64,000 bases of DNA from Leguminivora glycinivorella (GCF_023078275.1 NC_062983.1:8735001-8799000); one strand, 5' to 3'. Shown: positions 31,401 through 42,805, counted from the stretch's first letter. Made by a program: numbers and translations. The notes: generated from the sequence alone by a model not told the origin.

Positions 31401-32739
31401 GTTTACGGTAGACACCGTCAACCTATTCTAATAATTCTCTTTTTATTTGAAAGAAAATTCGTTACGATAATATGCATATAAAATATGCAATCTAAGATAA
31501 AAAATACTTTTCATATAGTTACAAACTTAGTTCAGATTTTTTTTTTTGTACAACTTTTAAAAATTGTTCTACCTATCAAGTTCAAAATAATTTTCCTAGA
31601 AAGTCTTTTTTCTACTCCCGAACTACATATTATTCGTCATTTACAGGGTCATGCAAAGATCTTTAAAACCCTACATAAAAGTCTATTCCCCAAAGCCAGT
31701 GTCCGCCGGCTTTCCGCGCATGCGCGCAGTATCGAAAAAATTGAAAACGCATTGTTTGGCTCTGTAACCATGGCAACGCCTTATAACGATACGGCGCGCG
31801 TGCGCGGGAAGGCTTTGGGCAGCTGAGCTGACAGTGCAAACCTTTGCGTCAAAATACAGGAAACAGTGTGAATTTCACGAAAGTTATTCAAGAAACCTAT
31901 TAAAAACTAAGTGCATGGTCGTAAAAAAAGTATTGTATGCACCGGTGTTTAACTGAGTCAAAAAATACTCGTGGCGTCTTAATAACAATTTTCGGCTTCG
32001 CCTCAAATTGTTACCCACGCCACTCGTCTTTTTTGATCTCCTTTAAACGCCTGTTGCATAAAATACTATTTAAAGTTCTGCTTTTGAGATTTTTTCATAT
32101 TTGAGAAAACAGCCCTTATGGCCTGAAATACGGCATACGGCAGTGATATTGACATTGACATATGCTTTTTCGTATTTTGATGGTATTTTGACTGCACTGT
32201 ATTTTTTGCCATGCTAATTTGAACCTTATCTCTGAGCGATGTTTTTTAATTTTCAGTTACATCACAGATGTGTATGACATGACATCTAGGTATTTAGCCA
32301 TTTAAAAGAAACTACAAGGGGCTTTACAGACGTAGCGACTGCAACTGGTACAGGGCCCAAGCCATAATTTAAAATTATATTGTGATTTTTGTATGTATTT
32401 GTGGTTTATTTAATACTAAGTATGAGTTTCAACATTTTCAACTCAAGGAACTGAAATTAAGAAAAGGGACTCGGAAATTGGGTAAGATCAAGAGTCTGAT
32501 GCAGATGGCGATGGCAGTATTGGATAAGATAAGATATGCGTCGATATTCCCTGTCTTTCTTTGTGTCTCTGACATGACTGCTGCTAGCTGTACTCTATTC
32601 ATTAGGTTTTTATTTTATACACATACTTTATTTTTGTATCAAAATAAATGATAAATTGATAAAAAACCTAACGACCAAAAAGAATAAAGTACCTATCTGT
32701 TAGTCTTTAATACACCCCGCATATATGTAATGCACAGCA
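31401..32739. other. Intron sequence with one GC-rich patch
   Basis: 31685-31835 is GC-rich with CpGs (CCGGCTTTCCGCGCATGCGC, GTAACCATGGCAACGCC, GGCGCGCGTGCGCGGGAAGG). It contains the half-palindrome CTTTCCGCGCATGCGCGC / GCGCGTGCGCGGGAAGGC, so it is a probable foldback of about 130 bp. The rest is unremarkable. Confidence 0.45.
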
Positions 32740-32898
32740 CAGGCCTCCGAAGACCGGCAGGGCAATCATGGTCGCGCGATAAATGGTATAACATAGGGCC
32801 GTCCCTATCGCACTTACAAATAGTGTGATAGGGCTGATGTTTTATCATTTATCACGCGACCATAATAATTGTCTGCCTGGAGGTATCGGCCTTTAGCC
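32740..32898. repeat. Foldback MITE
   Basis: AGGCCTCCGAAGACCGGCAG and TGGTCGCGCGATAAATG are mirrored by CATTTATCACGCGACCA and CTGGAGGTATCGGCCT. Central TCGCACTT/AGTGTGATAGGG also pairs loosely. Confidence 0.8.
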
Positions 32899-33474
32899 CT
32901 TCACACACGTCTTTGAATAATGTTTGCGGGGATAGGCAGATTAAGCAGTTAGCGTAGGATTTTGATTAATTAAGCAGCATGCGTAACTCTCTCCTAATCA
33001 GGCTCGAGGTGTGTTAGACGATTAGCAACGTTAGCACAGTATAATAAAGAGTACTATGGTACAGTATGGCCACTCCCGCTCCCCGCTGAAAGTGCCGCCC
33101 ACCCTCTCTCGGTTACCTCACAGTTACCGCCTGTCAAAAACGCGAACAGTCGACCGGTCATATCTCACTCGACAAGCATAGTACGCGTTCACCTACACGA
33201 GCTTAGACTATGTGCTAGGAACGCGCCTCTTTCATACATTTGATCGCCAGAGTCCGAGGTGTGACGTTAGTAAATAAAGTAAGGGGTAAATGGAATGAAA
33301 ATCTTTAAGTTCAACACGGGTAAGTGTGTCATAAGGAAAAGTGTGACTGGTCTTCACATTTTACCGTTTTACTTATTGTTACAGGAGTTCTTGCGTAGGT
33401 ATGCATACTTTTGCTACTTACTTGTTATTTATAATTAGTGGCAAACATATGAACTCTCAATAATAAATAAATAA
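32899..33474. other. Apparently single-copy island
   Basis: 33060-33250 is comparatively GC-rich (CACTCCCGCTCCCCGCTGAA; GCCGCCCACCCTCTCTCGGT) and matches no repeat seen here. No credible open frame. A possible intronic regulatory region; unproven. Confidence 0.3.
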
Positions 33475-33715
33475 GGATGCGTTCGAATTACGATAGGGCT
33501 GTGTCGCGCGGCTGCGTTCGTGTTCTCACAAATGGTCTCGTCGGAAGATCAGCGCTGACCTCCGGGTCAGCATTATGCTGAGACGGGACCATTTCGTGAT
33601 AAACTTATCATTCCATTGTACAGTTGTAGTTTAAGTAATACTGTTTTTTTATGCATATTGTGTAGTTTTAAGTTTATTACGAATAAATATTTTGATTGAT
33701 TGATTGATTGAATAA
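33475..33715 (+). mobile_element. LINE 3' end with TTGA tail
   Basis: GTCTCGTCGGAAGATCAGCG and CCGGGTCAGCATTATGCTGA are the familiar 3' UTR of a lepidopteran LINE. It ends in AATAAATATTTTGATTGATTG, a tandem TTGA tail. The same tail type is seen antisense at 39413. Confidence 0.7.
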
Positions 33716-34135
33716 ACACTGATTATCGGTTGAAACAGGCCAAATGTGAAGGCCACACACACACCCGACACACTTACCCGTTTTGTGTTTACCTATTTTC
33801 AGAGAGTTATTAGCAGAAAAGAAACTATTGTGTGGTGTCTGACTAGGAATTTTACCACCCCCTTTCCTCCCGTAGGTCGTGCTGGACAGTAGAAGTTGAT
33901 TGTTGGATATGGGTTCATTTATGGTGAGAGCGATAGGATTAGGCAAGCAAACAGTCACTGCAATATCAGTGAAATATCACATTTCGTTTTTTTTAAGAGT
34001 TTGACTGAAACTTGAGTACTTACCTAGATTTATGTGCTCAGTCTAAGATTTTTGAGAATACAGGCATGTATTTATGTATGTAGTTAATTAGTTATCCTTT
34101 TCGCAACCCTGTATAATTTAAACGTAATAAACTAG
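33716..34135. other. Intron sequence, no recognised feature
   Basis: A short CA tract at about 33755. No open frame or family recognised. Confidence 0.4.
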
Positions 34136-34311
34136 TCCATAGTAATATAAATGGGAAAGTGTGTGTGTCTGTTTGTTTGTCCGTCCTTCACGGCAAAATG
34201 GAGCGACGTATAGACGTGATTTTTTAAGTGGAGAGATTCGAAGGGATGGAGAGTGACATAGGCTACTTTTTATCTCTTTCTAACGCGAGTGACGCCGCGG
34301 GCAAAAGCACT
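34136..34311 (+). mobile_element. Lep1-type Helitron
   Basis: Starts TCCATAGTAATATAAATGGG and runs to CCGCGGGCAAAAGCACTAT, where the terminal CTAG has decayed. The interior GTCCGTCCTTCACGGCAAAA matches the other copies. Confidence 0.8.
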
Positions 34312-34726
34312 ATCTTTACTAAATAATATAAACGTGAAGAGTAAGGCACGTTTATATTTTGTCACTCGTCATAGTTCTTGAGTTCCGCGGGTAACAACGA
34401 ACTTTTGCTGCTTCGTCATGTCTGAGGACTCTGAGCCTAGTTAAGCGATCCTTATACTAGAAGTTTTCATTTATGCGTAATTTATATCTTAATAAACGTT
34501 ATTTGGAGAAGTTTTATTTGAAAAGTTACTTGGAATATTGTAACACGGAGATAACAGAGAGCCCTCTATCATTCGTTTTCGTCATTTAGAATACATAAGT
34601 AAGTACCTACATTATTCTACACTATTTTGATGGCGGTGATGCCGTTATCGGACATAATCTAACTATCCTCGTTGATAGATGTCAAATAAGAACTAGTACT
34701 TAACTCATTGCAAAAAAGTATTTTTT
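34312..34726. other. Intron sequence, no recognised feature
   Basis: No open frame or repeat recognised. Confidence 0.4.
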
Positions 34727-34957
34727 CAGTACAGATGGTGTTCTTTTTACGCACTAGTGCGAGAAGTGGGTCATTATATGTCAAGTCGAAACTTCGGAGG
34801 GCCATCTGTACTGAAAAACGTCGTACGATACACGTGCGAAAAGGAAATTCGTAACTCGTGTCGATTTAAAACACTCCCTTCGGTCGTGTTTTGATTTATC
34901 GCCACTCGTTTCAAACTTCCTTTTTTACGCACTTGTATCGTAATGTACTATTTCAGA
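34727..34957. repeat. CACTAGTGCGAGAAGTGG MITE, uninterrupted copy
   Basis: TTCAGTACAGATGGTGTTCT, CACTAGTGCGAGAAGTGG, CGTACGATACACGTGCGAAA, ACACTCCCTTCGGTCGTGTT, then ACGCACTTGTATCGTAATGT. The internal halves show nested inverted repeats. It serves as the empty site for the insertion at 21802. Confidence 0.85.
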
Positions 34958-35616
34958 AAAAAATGTATACGAATGCTTTTTACAGTTTTACGAATAAAAA
35001 TAAATAAAAAAATTTTGGCGAGATTTTCTCGACGTCATATAACATTTTATTTTGCCCTCCGAAATGTGTAGATAAAATCTTTCGGTTCCCTCATGTAACA
35101 CCGTGTATAGCGTAACATTACGGAACGCGACATTCATTGTATAGAGAAAGTGAATAGCGCCCCACAACTCCAAAAGTCTATAGCTGGGAAACCAGCTCAT
35201 ATAACCCTTTCTGGGTTCGTTCAAATCAAGGGTGAACAGACACCTGGGCGAGCTCCATCGTAGGCCACGTTTTCGCTTCGGTTGTCGCCATGAGTAAAAC
35301 TATTTAATACCTACTAAAATTATAAATCTAGTAACTATCGCGGTAACCGATATCAAATACATACTTACCTAAAGGATTTTCCGTGACATAAAAATATTTT
35401 CAGATTTCTGGGTGAATCACACGTAAAAGTAAAGTAAGTCACTTCATTAAATGTTTATTTGAACTACAGCTGCAAATGAAAGGACCTATGCATATATCGG
35501 GAAAGTAACACTTATTTAGAGATAGATTATCACTTGTACTAGCATCGTGAATAAATGGAACATGACATAAAATCGTGACTCATGTTACGCTTGCCGCGGA
35601 TTGACCCATCTGTGAT
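34958..35616. other. Intron sequence, no recognised feature
   Basis: A 78-codon minus-strand frame at 34988-35224 has no known family. Otherwise unremarkable. Confidence 0.4.
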
Positions 35617-35660
35617 TTTAACCCCCGACGCAAAAACGACGGGCTGTTATAAGTTTGACG

Positions 35661-35703
<43 letters not shown>

Positions 35704-35860
35704 GTATGTGTGTGTGTGTGTGTCTGTGGCACCGTAGCTCCCGAACGGATGAACCGATTTCAATTTAGTTTTTTTGTTTGAAAGCTGAGTTAGTCAGGAG
35801 TGTTCTTAGCCATGTTTCATATAAATTTTAATTTTGTGGTTAGGTTATGTAAAACTAGAC
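35617..35860 (+). repeat. Dispersed repeat with GTCT microsatellite
   Basis: TTTAACCCCCGACGCAAAAA, a (GTCT)n(GT)n tract and TAGCTCCCGAACGGATGAAC, as at 7685 and 41137. Confidence 0.88.
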
Positions 35861-36125
35861 AGACGGTCAAAAAGGTGTGGTTTTAGTTGAAGCGCAGTAG
35901 GCGATATCATAAAAATAATTGGCGAATCAATAATCTATTTATTAACTTCTGGTGGAAAGATAAAAGATAATGTGCAGTTAGTTCGGTGGGCGGTAAATGC
36001 GAAAGTCTTGTACAGTTATACTCAGATTCTGGGTTATAAACAGAATAGATTATAGGTACGACGAGTATAGTATCCAAATAATTAACAATAAAAACAGAAA
36101 AATTATACTTCGTTTTATTTAGCAA

Positions 36126-36307
36126 TGGCTTTTGCCCGTGGCTTCGCTCGCGTTAGAAAGAGACAAAAAGTAGCCTATGTCACTTTCCAACCCAACCCTT
36201 TAACTATCTCCACTTAAAAATTACGTCAATTCGTCGCTCCGTTTTGCCGTGAAAGACGGACAAACAAACAGACACACACACTTTCACATTTATAATATTA
36301 GTATGGA
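36126..36307 (-). mobile_element. Lep1-type Helitron
   Basis: Minus strand TCCATACTAATATTATAAAT to GCCACGGGCAAAAGCC. The terminal CTAG is mutated. The interior is as in the other copies. Confidence 0.82.
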
Positions 36308-36791
36308 TTAGAGAGAACGTAAAAGCATGAAGCACGAGGTCTTTTATATGAGACATTTCTTGCCACAACTGTCATAGTATTTTAAAAAGACATTAAAAAT
36401 ACTCCATTGTTTTCTACACTAACATTATAATTTTTGATATTAATAGAATACAATTAGTAGTAATTATACCTACCTAGAAAGTTAACATTAAAAATAACAG
36501 ACTTGACAAATATGCGTAATTAAAAAGTTGCGTAAGTCACAACTTGTGACTCACAAGTATATTCTGTAATGTCAAAATCAAAATCATTGTCTTTATACGG
36601 TGAAATAAAAAGACCGTTCAAACTTTGCATAGTGACTTTATAGGTCATAATGAACAACTTTTATTACTTTTATTTGGCTAGTCTGTGGTCAAGAGTAAGC
36701 CCATTTATAAAAAAAAACGGGACCAATGCTGAAATCGCGAAAAAAAAATTGGTTGTACCATAGAAATGAGCGGCATCATGAATTCATGACA
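36308..36791. other. Intron sequence, short repeat fragment
   Basis: 36595-36670 (TACGGTGAAATAAAAAGACC, CATAATGAACAACTTTTATT) recurs at 40805-40880 and 58255-58330 and at 58590, a small dispersed repeat. Confidence 0.5.
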
Positions 36792-37078
36792 GATATACTA
36801 AAGTCTTGTGTCGCATTCGGATAACAAGTTGTGCTTGTCTTGAGTTCCGTGAGACTCTTACTACCCGAAGCGGTCTTAATGTTGACAATTTCTTGTCGTC
36901 TTTTTGTCAAATGAAGCATTGCTTCGTCAAAATGTCTTTTGATGTGGACGTCGAAGTGGTTGAGAGTGAGGTATTTATGCGAGGACAACACCTCTTGCTC
37001 CTGCAACCGTCGGTCGAATGCTCTTTGATAAATACTGTCCAAATTGGATTTTCGTTCGTCCACATATTTTTGCGTCTT
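36792..37078 (-). pseudogene. Second, isolated copy of a BEL/Pao gag segment
   Basis: As far as I can compare by eye, these 287 bases are identical to 38260-38546 inside the gag frame. They encode KTQKYVDERKSNLDSIYQRA and the following roughly 75 residues up to NATQDFSIS. Unrelated sequence flanks both ends. On the 5' side (37079-37222, minus) another open stretch reads LQEKYDRQTWEPEPGTSGTP, not present in the main copy. Identity without decay implies a recent duplication or a second recent insertion. Confidence 0.8.
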
Positions 37079-37460
37079 GCTGGCGGTTGGTCTGGTGTGC
37101 CGCTGGTCCCTGGTTCCGGCTCCCATGTTTGTCTGTCGTATTTTTCTTGCAATCTGTGGACAATCTGCAGTATTTTCATGAGTCTAACAATGCAATTGTA
37201 GTTTAATTGCATGTTCTTCACGGCCACAGGAAAACCAAATGAAACTGTTAAGTGTGTATAATCAATTTTTGTAGTCTATTCCTATAAATGTCTGTGGCAT
37301 GTCATAACCTTGTAATCCGTATTTAGTTTCGTATTTAGAATTGGAGTAAATAGTAATATGAAATTTGCAATTGTAAATTTTGTCTGATGATTTGCCGAGT
37401 CACTTAGTTTTTGTTATGGTTCGGTGTCACTGTAAAGGTCGGTTTACACTGTGGTATATT
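37079..37460. other. Sequence between the two gag copies
   Basis: 37079-37222 carries a minus-strand frame (QEKYDRQTWEPEPGTSGTPD) that may belong to the same or a related retroelement. 37223-37460 has no recognised content. Confidence 0.4.
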
Positions 37461-38654
37461 TTACTCTAAGCTTTTAAATCTCGTTTTCAAAAACTTCATC
37501 ATGTTATTGAATTTTTCTATCTTGTTTGGCTCGTCTAACTCTCGTCGTCGTCGTCGTCGTCGTCGCCTCGTCGTCGAGTCCCATTTTCGATGGCTTAGTA
37601 TGGGATCCTCTAAATGCATGTCGCGTAACATTCTTCCATTCGCTTGTCGATATTTTGTCAATTCTAATAACTTGTCAATAAAATATGTCTGAGTCAGAAG
37701 TCGCTCGTCTTTATAGCGATTTCTTAACAATGTGAGCGCGGCCTTATACTGAACCTCGTTCACGGTCAAATGCTCGATCAGCTTTTCTGCGTCGCCTCGA
37801 ACATGTGTTTTTAAATATTGCATTTTTTCTTTTGTTGAAATAGTGCAGTCTTCGTCAATTATTTTATTAAATAAGTCATAACATGAAGTCCATGTGTCGT
37901 AGTTTCCCGTGAAAAACAGTATCGTAATTCCCGGTAGCTTAGTCGATGAGGTTTTAATGGTCTGTTTGTCTTTGTCTAAAACCTTTTCTTGTAATAATTC
38001 TATTACGGTTTCGTATGCGTCTTGCACGTCGGTGAATAAATCTTTCATGAAATATTCGTCGCTGATTGTACACTGCTCGTAACACAGTAACAATTGCATA
38101 ATAATATGCGTCTCGTCTATTCCTTGAAATAGTTTTTCAAGGGTCTTAGTCAAACTTTGCAAGTGCCATGTAGGTTTGTTTTCCGTTATGGCGGTCTGTG
38201 CGGTCAAAAGTCTTTGTCTGAACTGATTTAATCCATACTTTTGAATAAACAGCTTAAACGATATACTAAAGTCTTGTGTCGCATTCGGATAACAAGTTGT
38301 GCTTGTCTTGAGTTCCGTGAGACTCTTACTACCCGAAGCGGTCTTAATGTTGACAATTTCTTGTCGTCTTTTTGTCAAATGAAGCATTGCTTCGTCAAAA
38401 TGTCTTTTGATGTGGACGTCGAAGTGGTTGAGAGTGAGGTATTTATGCGAGGACAACACCTCTTGCTCCTGCAACCGTCGGTCGAATGCTCTTTGATAAA
38501 TACTGTCCAAATTGGATTTTCGTTCGTCCACATATTTTTGCGTCTTCCTGGCTGTTGAGTCTTTTTTGATGTTTGCCCAAATCCTTCTAATTTCTTCACA
38601 GTCTTCTTCCTGGTTTTTGATTAAAACGTTGATCTCGTCGATGGTCAAAGCCAT
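37461..38654 (-). CDS. BEL/Pao retrotransposon Gag, 3'-truncated
   Basis: The frame is 397 codons from the Met at 38654. Residues 1-60 are a coiled-coil-like charged start (IDEINVLIKNQEEDCEEIRR). Residues about 238-330 match the DUF1759 capsid-like region of Pao Gag (LPGITILFFTGNYDTWTSCY, DLFNKIIDEDCTISTKEKMQ, YLKTHVRGDAEKLIEHL). At residues 363-371 a CGT microsatellite on the + strand adds a run of nine Arg. After that the sequence leaves the family and stops. No protease, RT or integrase follows, so this is a truncated element. Leader, PBS and LTR lie upstream at 38655-39412. Confidence 0.88.
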   Translation of the reverse strand: MALTIDEINVLIKNQEEDCEEIRRIWANIKKDSTARKTQKYVDERKSNLDSIYQRAFDRRLQEQEVLSSHKYLTLNHFDVHIKRHFDEAMLHLTKRRQEIVNIKTASGSKSLTELKTSTTCYPNATQDFSISFKLFIQKYGLNQFRQRLLTAQTAITENKPTWHLQSLTKTLEKLFQGIDETHIIMQLLLCYEQCTISDEYFMKDLFTDVQDAYETVIELLQEKVLDKDKQTIKTSSTKLPGITILFFTGNYDTWTSCYDLFNKIIDEDCTISTKEKMQYLKTHVRGDAEKLIEHLTVNEVQYKAALTLLRNRYKDERLLTQTYFIDKLLELTKYRQANGRMLRDMHLEDPILSHRKWDSTTRRRRRRRRRELDEPNKIEKFNNMMKFLKTRFKSLE

Positions 38655-39005
38655 TGTGTGTTCCGGTCTTCTTTCTTCTTTCTTCTTTCTTAAAGTCCCT
38701 ACTTTCCCTAACCTACTCCTATCGCCCTACGACGTCAGCAAGTACCTACTGCTCTCAGCGCCCTCGCATACAGTATCGCAACTTCTCAATTGACTGGTTG
38801 AACCCGCTTGTGGGAGGCCAGCAACCGATCTGCTACTGTACGGGTACCTTCTCCGAAAGCAATACCTACTAAGTACTTCGAATTACCACAATACTGGTGC
38901 TTGTTTGAGTACACCAGCATGCAGCTCTCCAAAGTGTCAGTCAGTCAAAGTTATGTCAGGGACAAGAGGACCGCGTTTTTACCTAACTCAAACTGATTCA
39001 AATTT
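38655..39005 (-). other. BEL/Pao 5' leader between PBS and gag
   Basis: Untranslated segment on the minus strand between the primer binding site and the Gag start, with an AAGAAAGAAG-type tract near 38670-38690. No open frame fits the family. Confidence 0.55.
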
Positions 39006-39019
39006 TTCGAAGGACCAAA
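39006..39019 (-). promoter_or_regulatory. Retroelement primer binding site
   Basis: On the minus strand TTTGGTCCTTCGAA stands directly after the LTR end. TTTGGTCCTTCGA-type primer sites are common in BEL/Pao elements. Confidence 0.65.
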
Positions 39020-39412
39020 TGTAAAATCATGAAGTGATTTTACCAAGAAGTTAAGGGGAGAACTGTAGCCTATCCAACCTAAGTGCCCTAGCACCCTAAA
39101 CAACCCTACACATCCCTACAGCCCTAGCCCTAACTATAAATTAATAATACATATAATAAGTACAGGATATCTGCACCATGAGACCTAAGGTACAGACGGA
39201 CAGGGAAGGAAATGGGTAATGGAAAGGATTTTCTCACTGCTACCAACAGTGAGAGGAAAACCTTATACTCAAATGACACAGCCACGATGTCCAGGATCAA
39301 AGAGATTTATTTACACTTTTTACAAGCTATTTATACTAAATTATTTCACTGCACGTGAACAATGACAGTCGAAATGTATGAAACAGCCTAAATTTTTTTA
39401 GCAATTTCAACA
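39020..39412 (-). repeat. BEL/Pao 5' LTR
   Basis: On the minus strand it starts TGTTGAAATTGC and ends GATTTTACA, a TG...CA boundary of 393 bp next to the PBS. The LTR differs from the one at 2268, so two BEL/Pao families are present. The partner 3' LTR is not found in the window. Confidence 0.65.
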
Positions 39413-40710
39413 TTCAATCAATCAATCAATCAATCAAATTTTTATTTGCTGATAAAACATAATACAATGCATGCAAACATAGTTGTAACGAACATTACAT
39501 CACTGGTAATGTCAAAATAATAATTAAAATAGAAATAGATTACAATTAGAATAAAAGAAAACAAAATTATAAATTATAAAAAGGGAATACGATTTAAAAT
39601 AAAATAATAATAATAATAATTTAGGCGTAGGGATGTGACGACCCCATCGCCCATTGGTTTTACCAGTGCAATCAGTCAACGTAGGGCAGCTTGTGGCGAG
39701 CTGTTGGGGAACAGCGACCCCACGTACCCGAGTGCTCCTGGGGAGTCTGTTACCCGTAAGGCGGGTGGGTGGGACAGTACTCTCTACCTCTGGCTTGCCT
39801 TGGCTGGCCGTCCAGAGTGGAGTCGTTAGGGCTATATGCCCCAGGGGTGGAAGTGAAAATTTGCATAAGACGCGAGTTGGTGCAGTGGCTTCACAGCCAC
39901 TGGGCAGAAAGCGGTGTACACCTCTCGACACCCTTGAGTTCTCACACCGGTGTTGCCCTTGAGCCATCTTGGATGTCGCTTTTTGTGGGCGCCCATCTTG
40001 TGGGGACGAGTCACCGTCTGCCGGAAATAAAATTGGATACCGTTTTATTAGGCAGGCGTCCGGTTTTTTATCCATAGCCCAGTATTTAGTCCATCACTTT
40101 CATCAAAATAGACCAGTTCATTTTAGATTCCATTAACTCTCAAATAGTCCTTACACCCTGGCGGGTGTTGCCTCTGCGTGTGTCCCATGATACGGGCAAG
40201 GGCAACATCCGCTCGGTGTACCCCTTTACATTTCATTAAAGTGTCGAAAGGGCCTCTACGTGTTGGCTTCGGCCCCGCGCACGCCTCCCAAAGGTCCGGA
40301 ATACCATTGTTCCGTGATGGGAAAGACATACAAATAATAATTTAAAAGTCAGGTACTAAGAATAATTGCATATTGAGAAACTAAGAATATCAAGATAGAA
40401 GAGATACAAAGATAATGTGATGTAATTGATGACCGGAATAATTATGTGTCGATTTTTTATTTTATTTTTCATTCTAAATGTTTAATCTAATGCTCTAGTT
40501 CTAATAATATGGCATTGTAAAATATTGTCTAAGTTTTCTTTGAAACGTTCTATTCTTTCTTTAATATCTTTATCCAACTTATTATAAACTCTTACAGCAG
40601 TGTTGTTTAAACTCTTGTCAAAATAAAAAAAACCCTTAACTCTTGTAAAATTACTCTTAATTACTAACATGTCATCCTTATTTCTAAAATTACTGCGTAC
40701 ATTTTGTCTG
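39413..40710 (-). mobile_element. Probable non-LTR element body and tail, antisense
   Basis: 39413-39440 is an antisense TTGA tail (CAATCAATCAATCAATCAAT) adjoining the LTR, as at the LINE end at 33690. 40482-40670 (minus) reads FTRVKGFFYFDKSLNNTAVR and VYNKLDKDIKERIERFKENL, like the C-terminal thumb of a jockey-like RT. The GC-rich part 39650-40330 has overlapping open frames on both strands (for example 39524-40075 minus) without a recognised domain. The boundaries and whether it is one element are uncertain. Confidence 0.45.
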
Positions 40711-40904
40711 GCTATTTTAAAAAGGTGTTTGTTTTTAAAGACATATAGGCATATAGAGTAAAGGTAAAGGGTGTTAAGATGTTATGCTCTATAAATCTAT
40801 TGGTCCCATAGTAAATCTTGTTCATTATGACCTCAAAAGTCACTCTGCAAAGTTTGAACGGTTCTTTTTATTTCACCGTGTATGTAAGATAATTAATCAC
40901 TACA

Positions 40905-41079
40905 TCACTACATATTATAAAACAAAGTCGTTTTCTCTGTCCCTATGTCCCTATGTATGCTTAAATCTTTAAAACTACGCAACGGATTTTGATGCGGTTT
41001 TTTTTAATAGATAGAGTGATTATAGAGGAAGGTTTACATGTAGGTATAGTACCCGTGTGAAGCCGGGGCGGGTCGCTAG
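40905..41079 (+). mobile_element. Second Helitron family, non-autonomous
   Basis: Starts TCACTACATATTATAAAACA and ends GTGAAGCCGGGGCGGGTCGCTAG, inserted between A and T. GCAACGGATTTTGATGCGG lies in the interior. The 3' hairpin-like GC-rich end plus CTAG is the Helitron signature. Confidence 0.75.
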
Positions 41080-41136
41080 TACAATTATATTTTGAGAAAC
41101 GCTTTTGAACGCGATCTGCAAATATAATACACCATT

Positions 41137-41380
41137 TTTAACCCCCGGCGCAAAAACGACGGGGTGTTATAAGTTTGACGTGTCTGTCTGTTTGTCTGTC
41201 TGTCTGTGTGTGTGTCTGTCTGTGGCATCGTAGCTCCCGAACGGATGAACCGATTTAGATTTTTTTTTGTCTGAAAGCTAAGTTAGTCGGGAGTGTTCTT
41301 AGCCATGTTTCATGAAAATCGGTCTACTATGTCGCGGTCGGGGGTTTTTTCAAAGTTTTAATTTTGTGGTTAGGTTATGT
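41137..41380 (+). repeat. Dispersed repeat with GTCT microsatellite
   Basis: ACCCCCGGCGCAAAAACGAC, a (GTCT)n tract, AAAGCTAAGTTAGTCGGGAG, then GTCGCGGTCGGGGGTTTTTT. Confidence 0.88.
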
Positions 41381-41519
41381 AAAATCTATCCACGATGGCT
41401 GATCCTTTTACTATGATATGTTCATCCTTTACTGATGCTAACTGTACCACAGAATTAGCTACCTATACACAAACACAAACAATACTTTTTGCCTGAAGAA
41501 TTTCACGATAAATAAATAA
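41381..41519. other. Short intron spacer
   Basis: Nothing recognised. Confidence 0.4.
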
Positions 41520-41705
41520 ATAAATAAATATTATAGGACATTCTTACACAGATTGACTGAGGCCCACGGTAAGCTCAAGAAGGCTTGTGTTGTGGGTACT
41601 CAGACAACGATATATATAATATATACATACTTATATACATAGGAAACATCCATGACTCAGGAACAAATATCTGTGCTCATCACACAAATAAATGCCCTTA
41701 CCGGG
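41520..41705 (-). mobile_element. tRNA-derived SINE, tail part
   Basis: ACAGATTGACTGAGGCCCAC, ACATAGGAAACATCCATGAC and AAATAAATGCCCTTACCGGG match the antisense SINE family. The tRNA head is cut off after ACCGGG. A (TAAA)n tract at 41511-41530 abuts it. Confidence 0.85.
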
Positions 41706-42028
41706 CTTACGATGAGGGTCAAAATATTACAAAGGGGTGCCAGAGGGGTTGAGTAGGGGGTTAGGTGAAGGAATCGAACGGTAATCCGATATTTTCTAAG
41801 CCTAATGGATTCTTCCTGTAACCTATTTTCCCAACCGTTTATGTTTCTTTGTTGAGAACGAAAAGGTAAAATGGTTTTGAAAAGTACAAAGTTTTCTTTT
41901 CTGTTTATTTTTTCTTATAGTTAAGTATTTGTTACTGTTTGAAACGAGAGCAGAATAAGTCAAAAAACATCTGGATTTGTGAGTGTTAGGTTTCCAACAA
42001 CTTTTTGTGGAAAGACCCTATTATGAAA
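41706..42028. other. Intron sequence, no firm feature
   Basis: A G-rich patch (GGGGTGCCAGAGGGGTTGAG) at 41733-41765 resembles, weakly, the GGGTGAATAGGG motif region at 29.3-30.5 kb. Confidence 0.35.
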
Positions 42029-42182
42029 CATATCGTCACTACTATTAAAAAATCTCGTATCTCACGCTGTTCCTCAAAGTTAAAACGCAGTAAGTCTATA
42101 TGCATTCCATACATACTTACTACAATTTTCTTTTCATTGACAGACGAAGATACAAGTTTTTTTTAAAGTAGGGACGATATGA
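42029..42182 (+). repeat. ATATCGTCACTA foldback MITE, copy 2
   Basis: ATATCGTCACTACTATTAAA at the left, GTAGGGACGATAT at the right. Nearly identical inside to 58358-58511. Confidence 0.88.
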
Positions 42183-42805
42183 AAATTGACGATGGGCTTA
42201 CCGTTCCATTTACTGCGTAAAACAATATACGGTAATTGAAACTATTTAAAATAAAAATTAAATATTATTATCTTATTTTAAATGTATTTTTCCTATACCT
42301 ACTCCGTCGATTGCTTAGCGTCGAGTTCTACGCTGATCGCGTTTATAGTAATAAAACAACTGAACGTTTAATATTAAGCATTAAATTTTCTTTTTGCATT
42401 TCAAAACTTTAGTTGCTTAATTAAGCCAAGCTCTTAGCGAAGTAAAATGTCGTGGCCTGTCCTGTCTTGTCACTTCAGAAACAACAGCTTAAGAACTAAA
42501 ATTACAAACTTCATTTTGAAAACTAACTTTTGTACAACTACCTTTAAACTGTAATAATTCTGTTTAAGATTGTTTCAAGAATATTATTATTTTGTATTAA
42601 TGCTAATTTTCCACATTTCTAGACCGTTAACCTTTTAGAAAATTTAGAGAGCCGTACTCTTCTCGCCGATAGTAGGTACGAAGTTATACGAAGATTTGTC
42701 TTTTATATCAGACTCCTTCGAAATTCGCTGGATATTCTGTGTCTTATACATTAATCCTTAGTAAAATAGTTAATTATGCCATACATGTACACTTCATCAC
42801 ACATC
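42183..42805. other. Intron sequence, no recognised feature
   Basis: AT-rich, no open frame or repeat recognised. Confidence 0.4.

Noticed and set aside
31485..31826. 113-codon frame
   Set aside because: Composition follows an AT-rich stretch running into a GC-rich foldback; no family.
39524..40075. 183-codon minus-strand frame as a host gene
   Set aside because: It overlaps long frames on the other strand, lies in a probable LINE body, ends in low-complexity Leu/Phe/Tyr and matches no domain.
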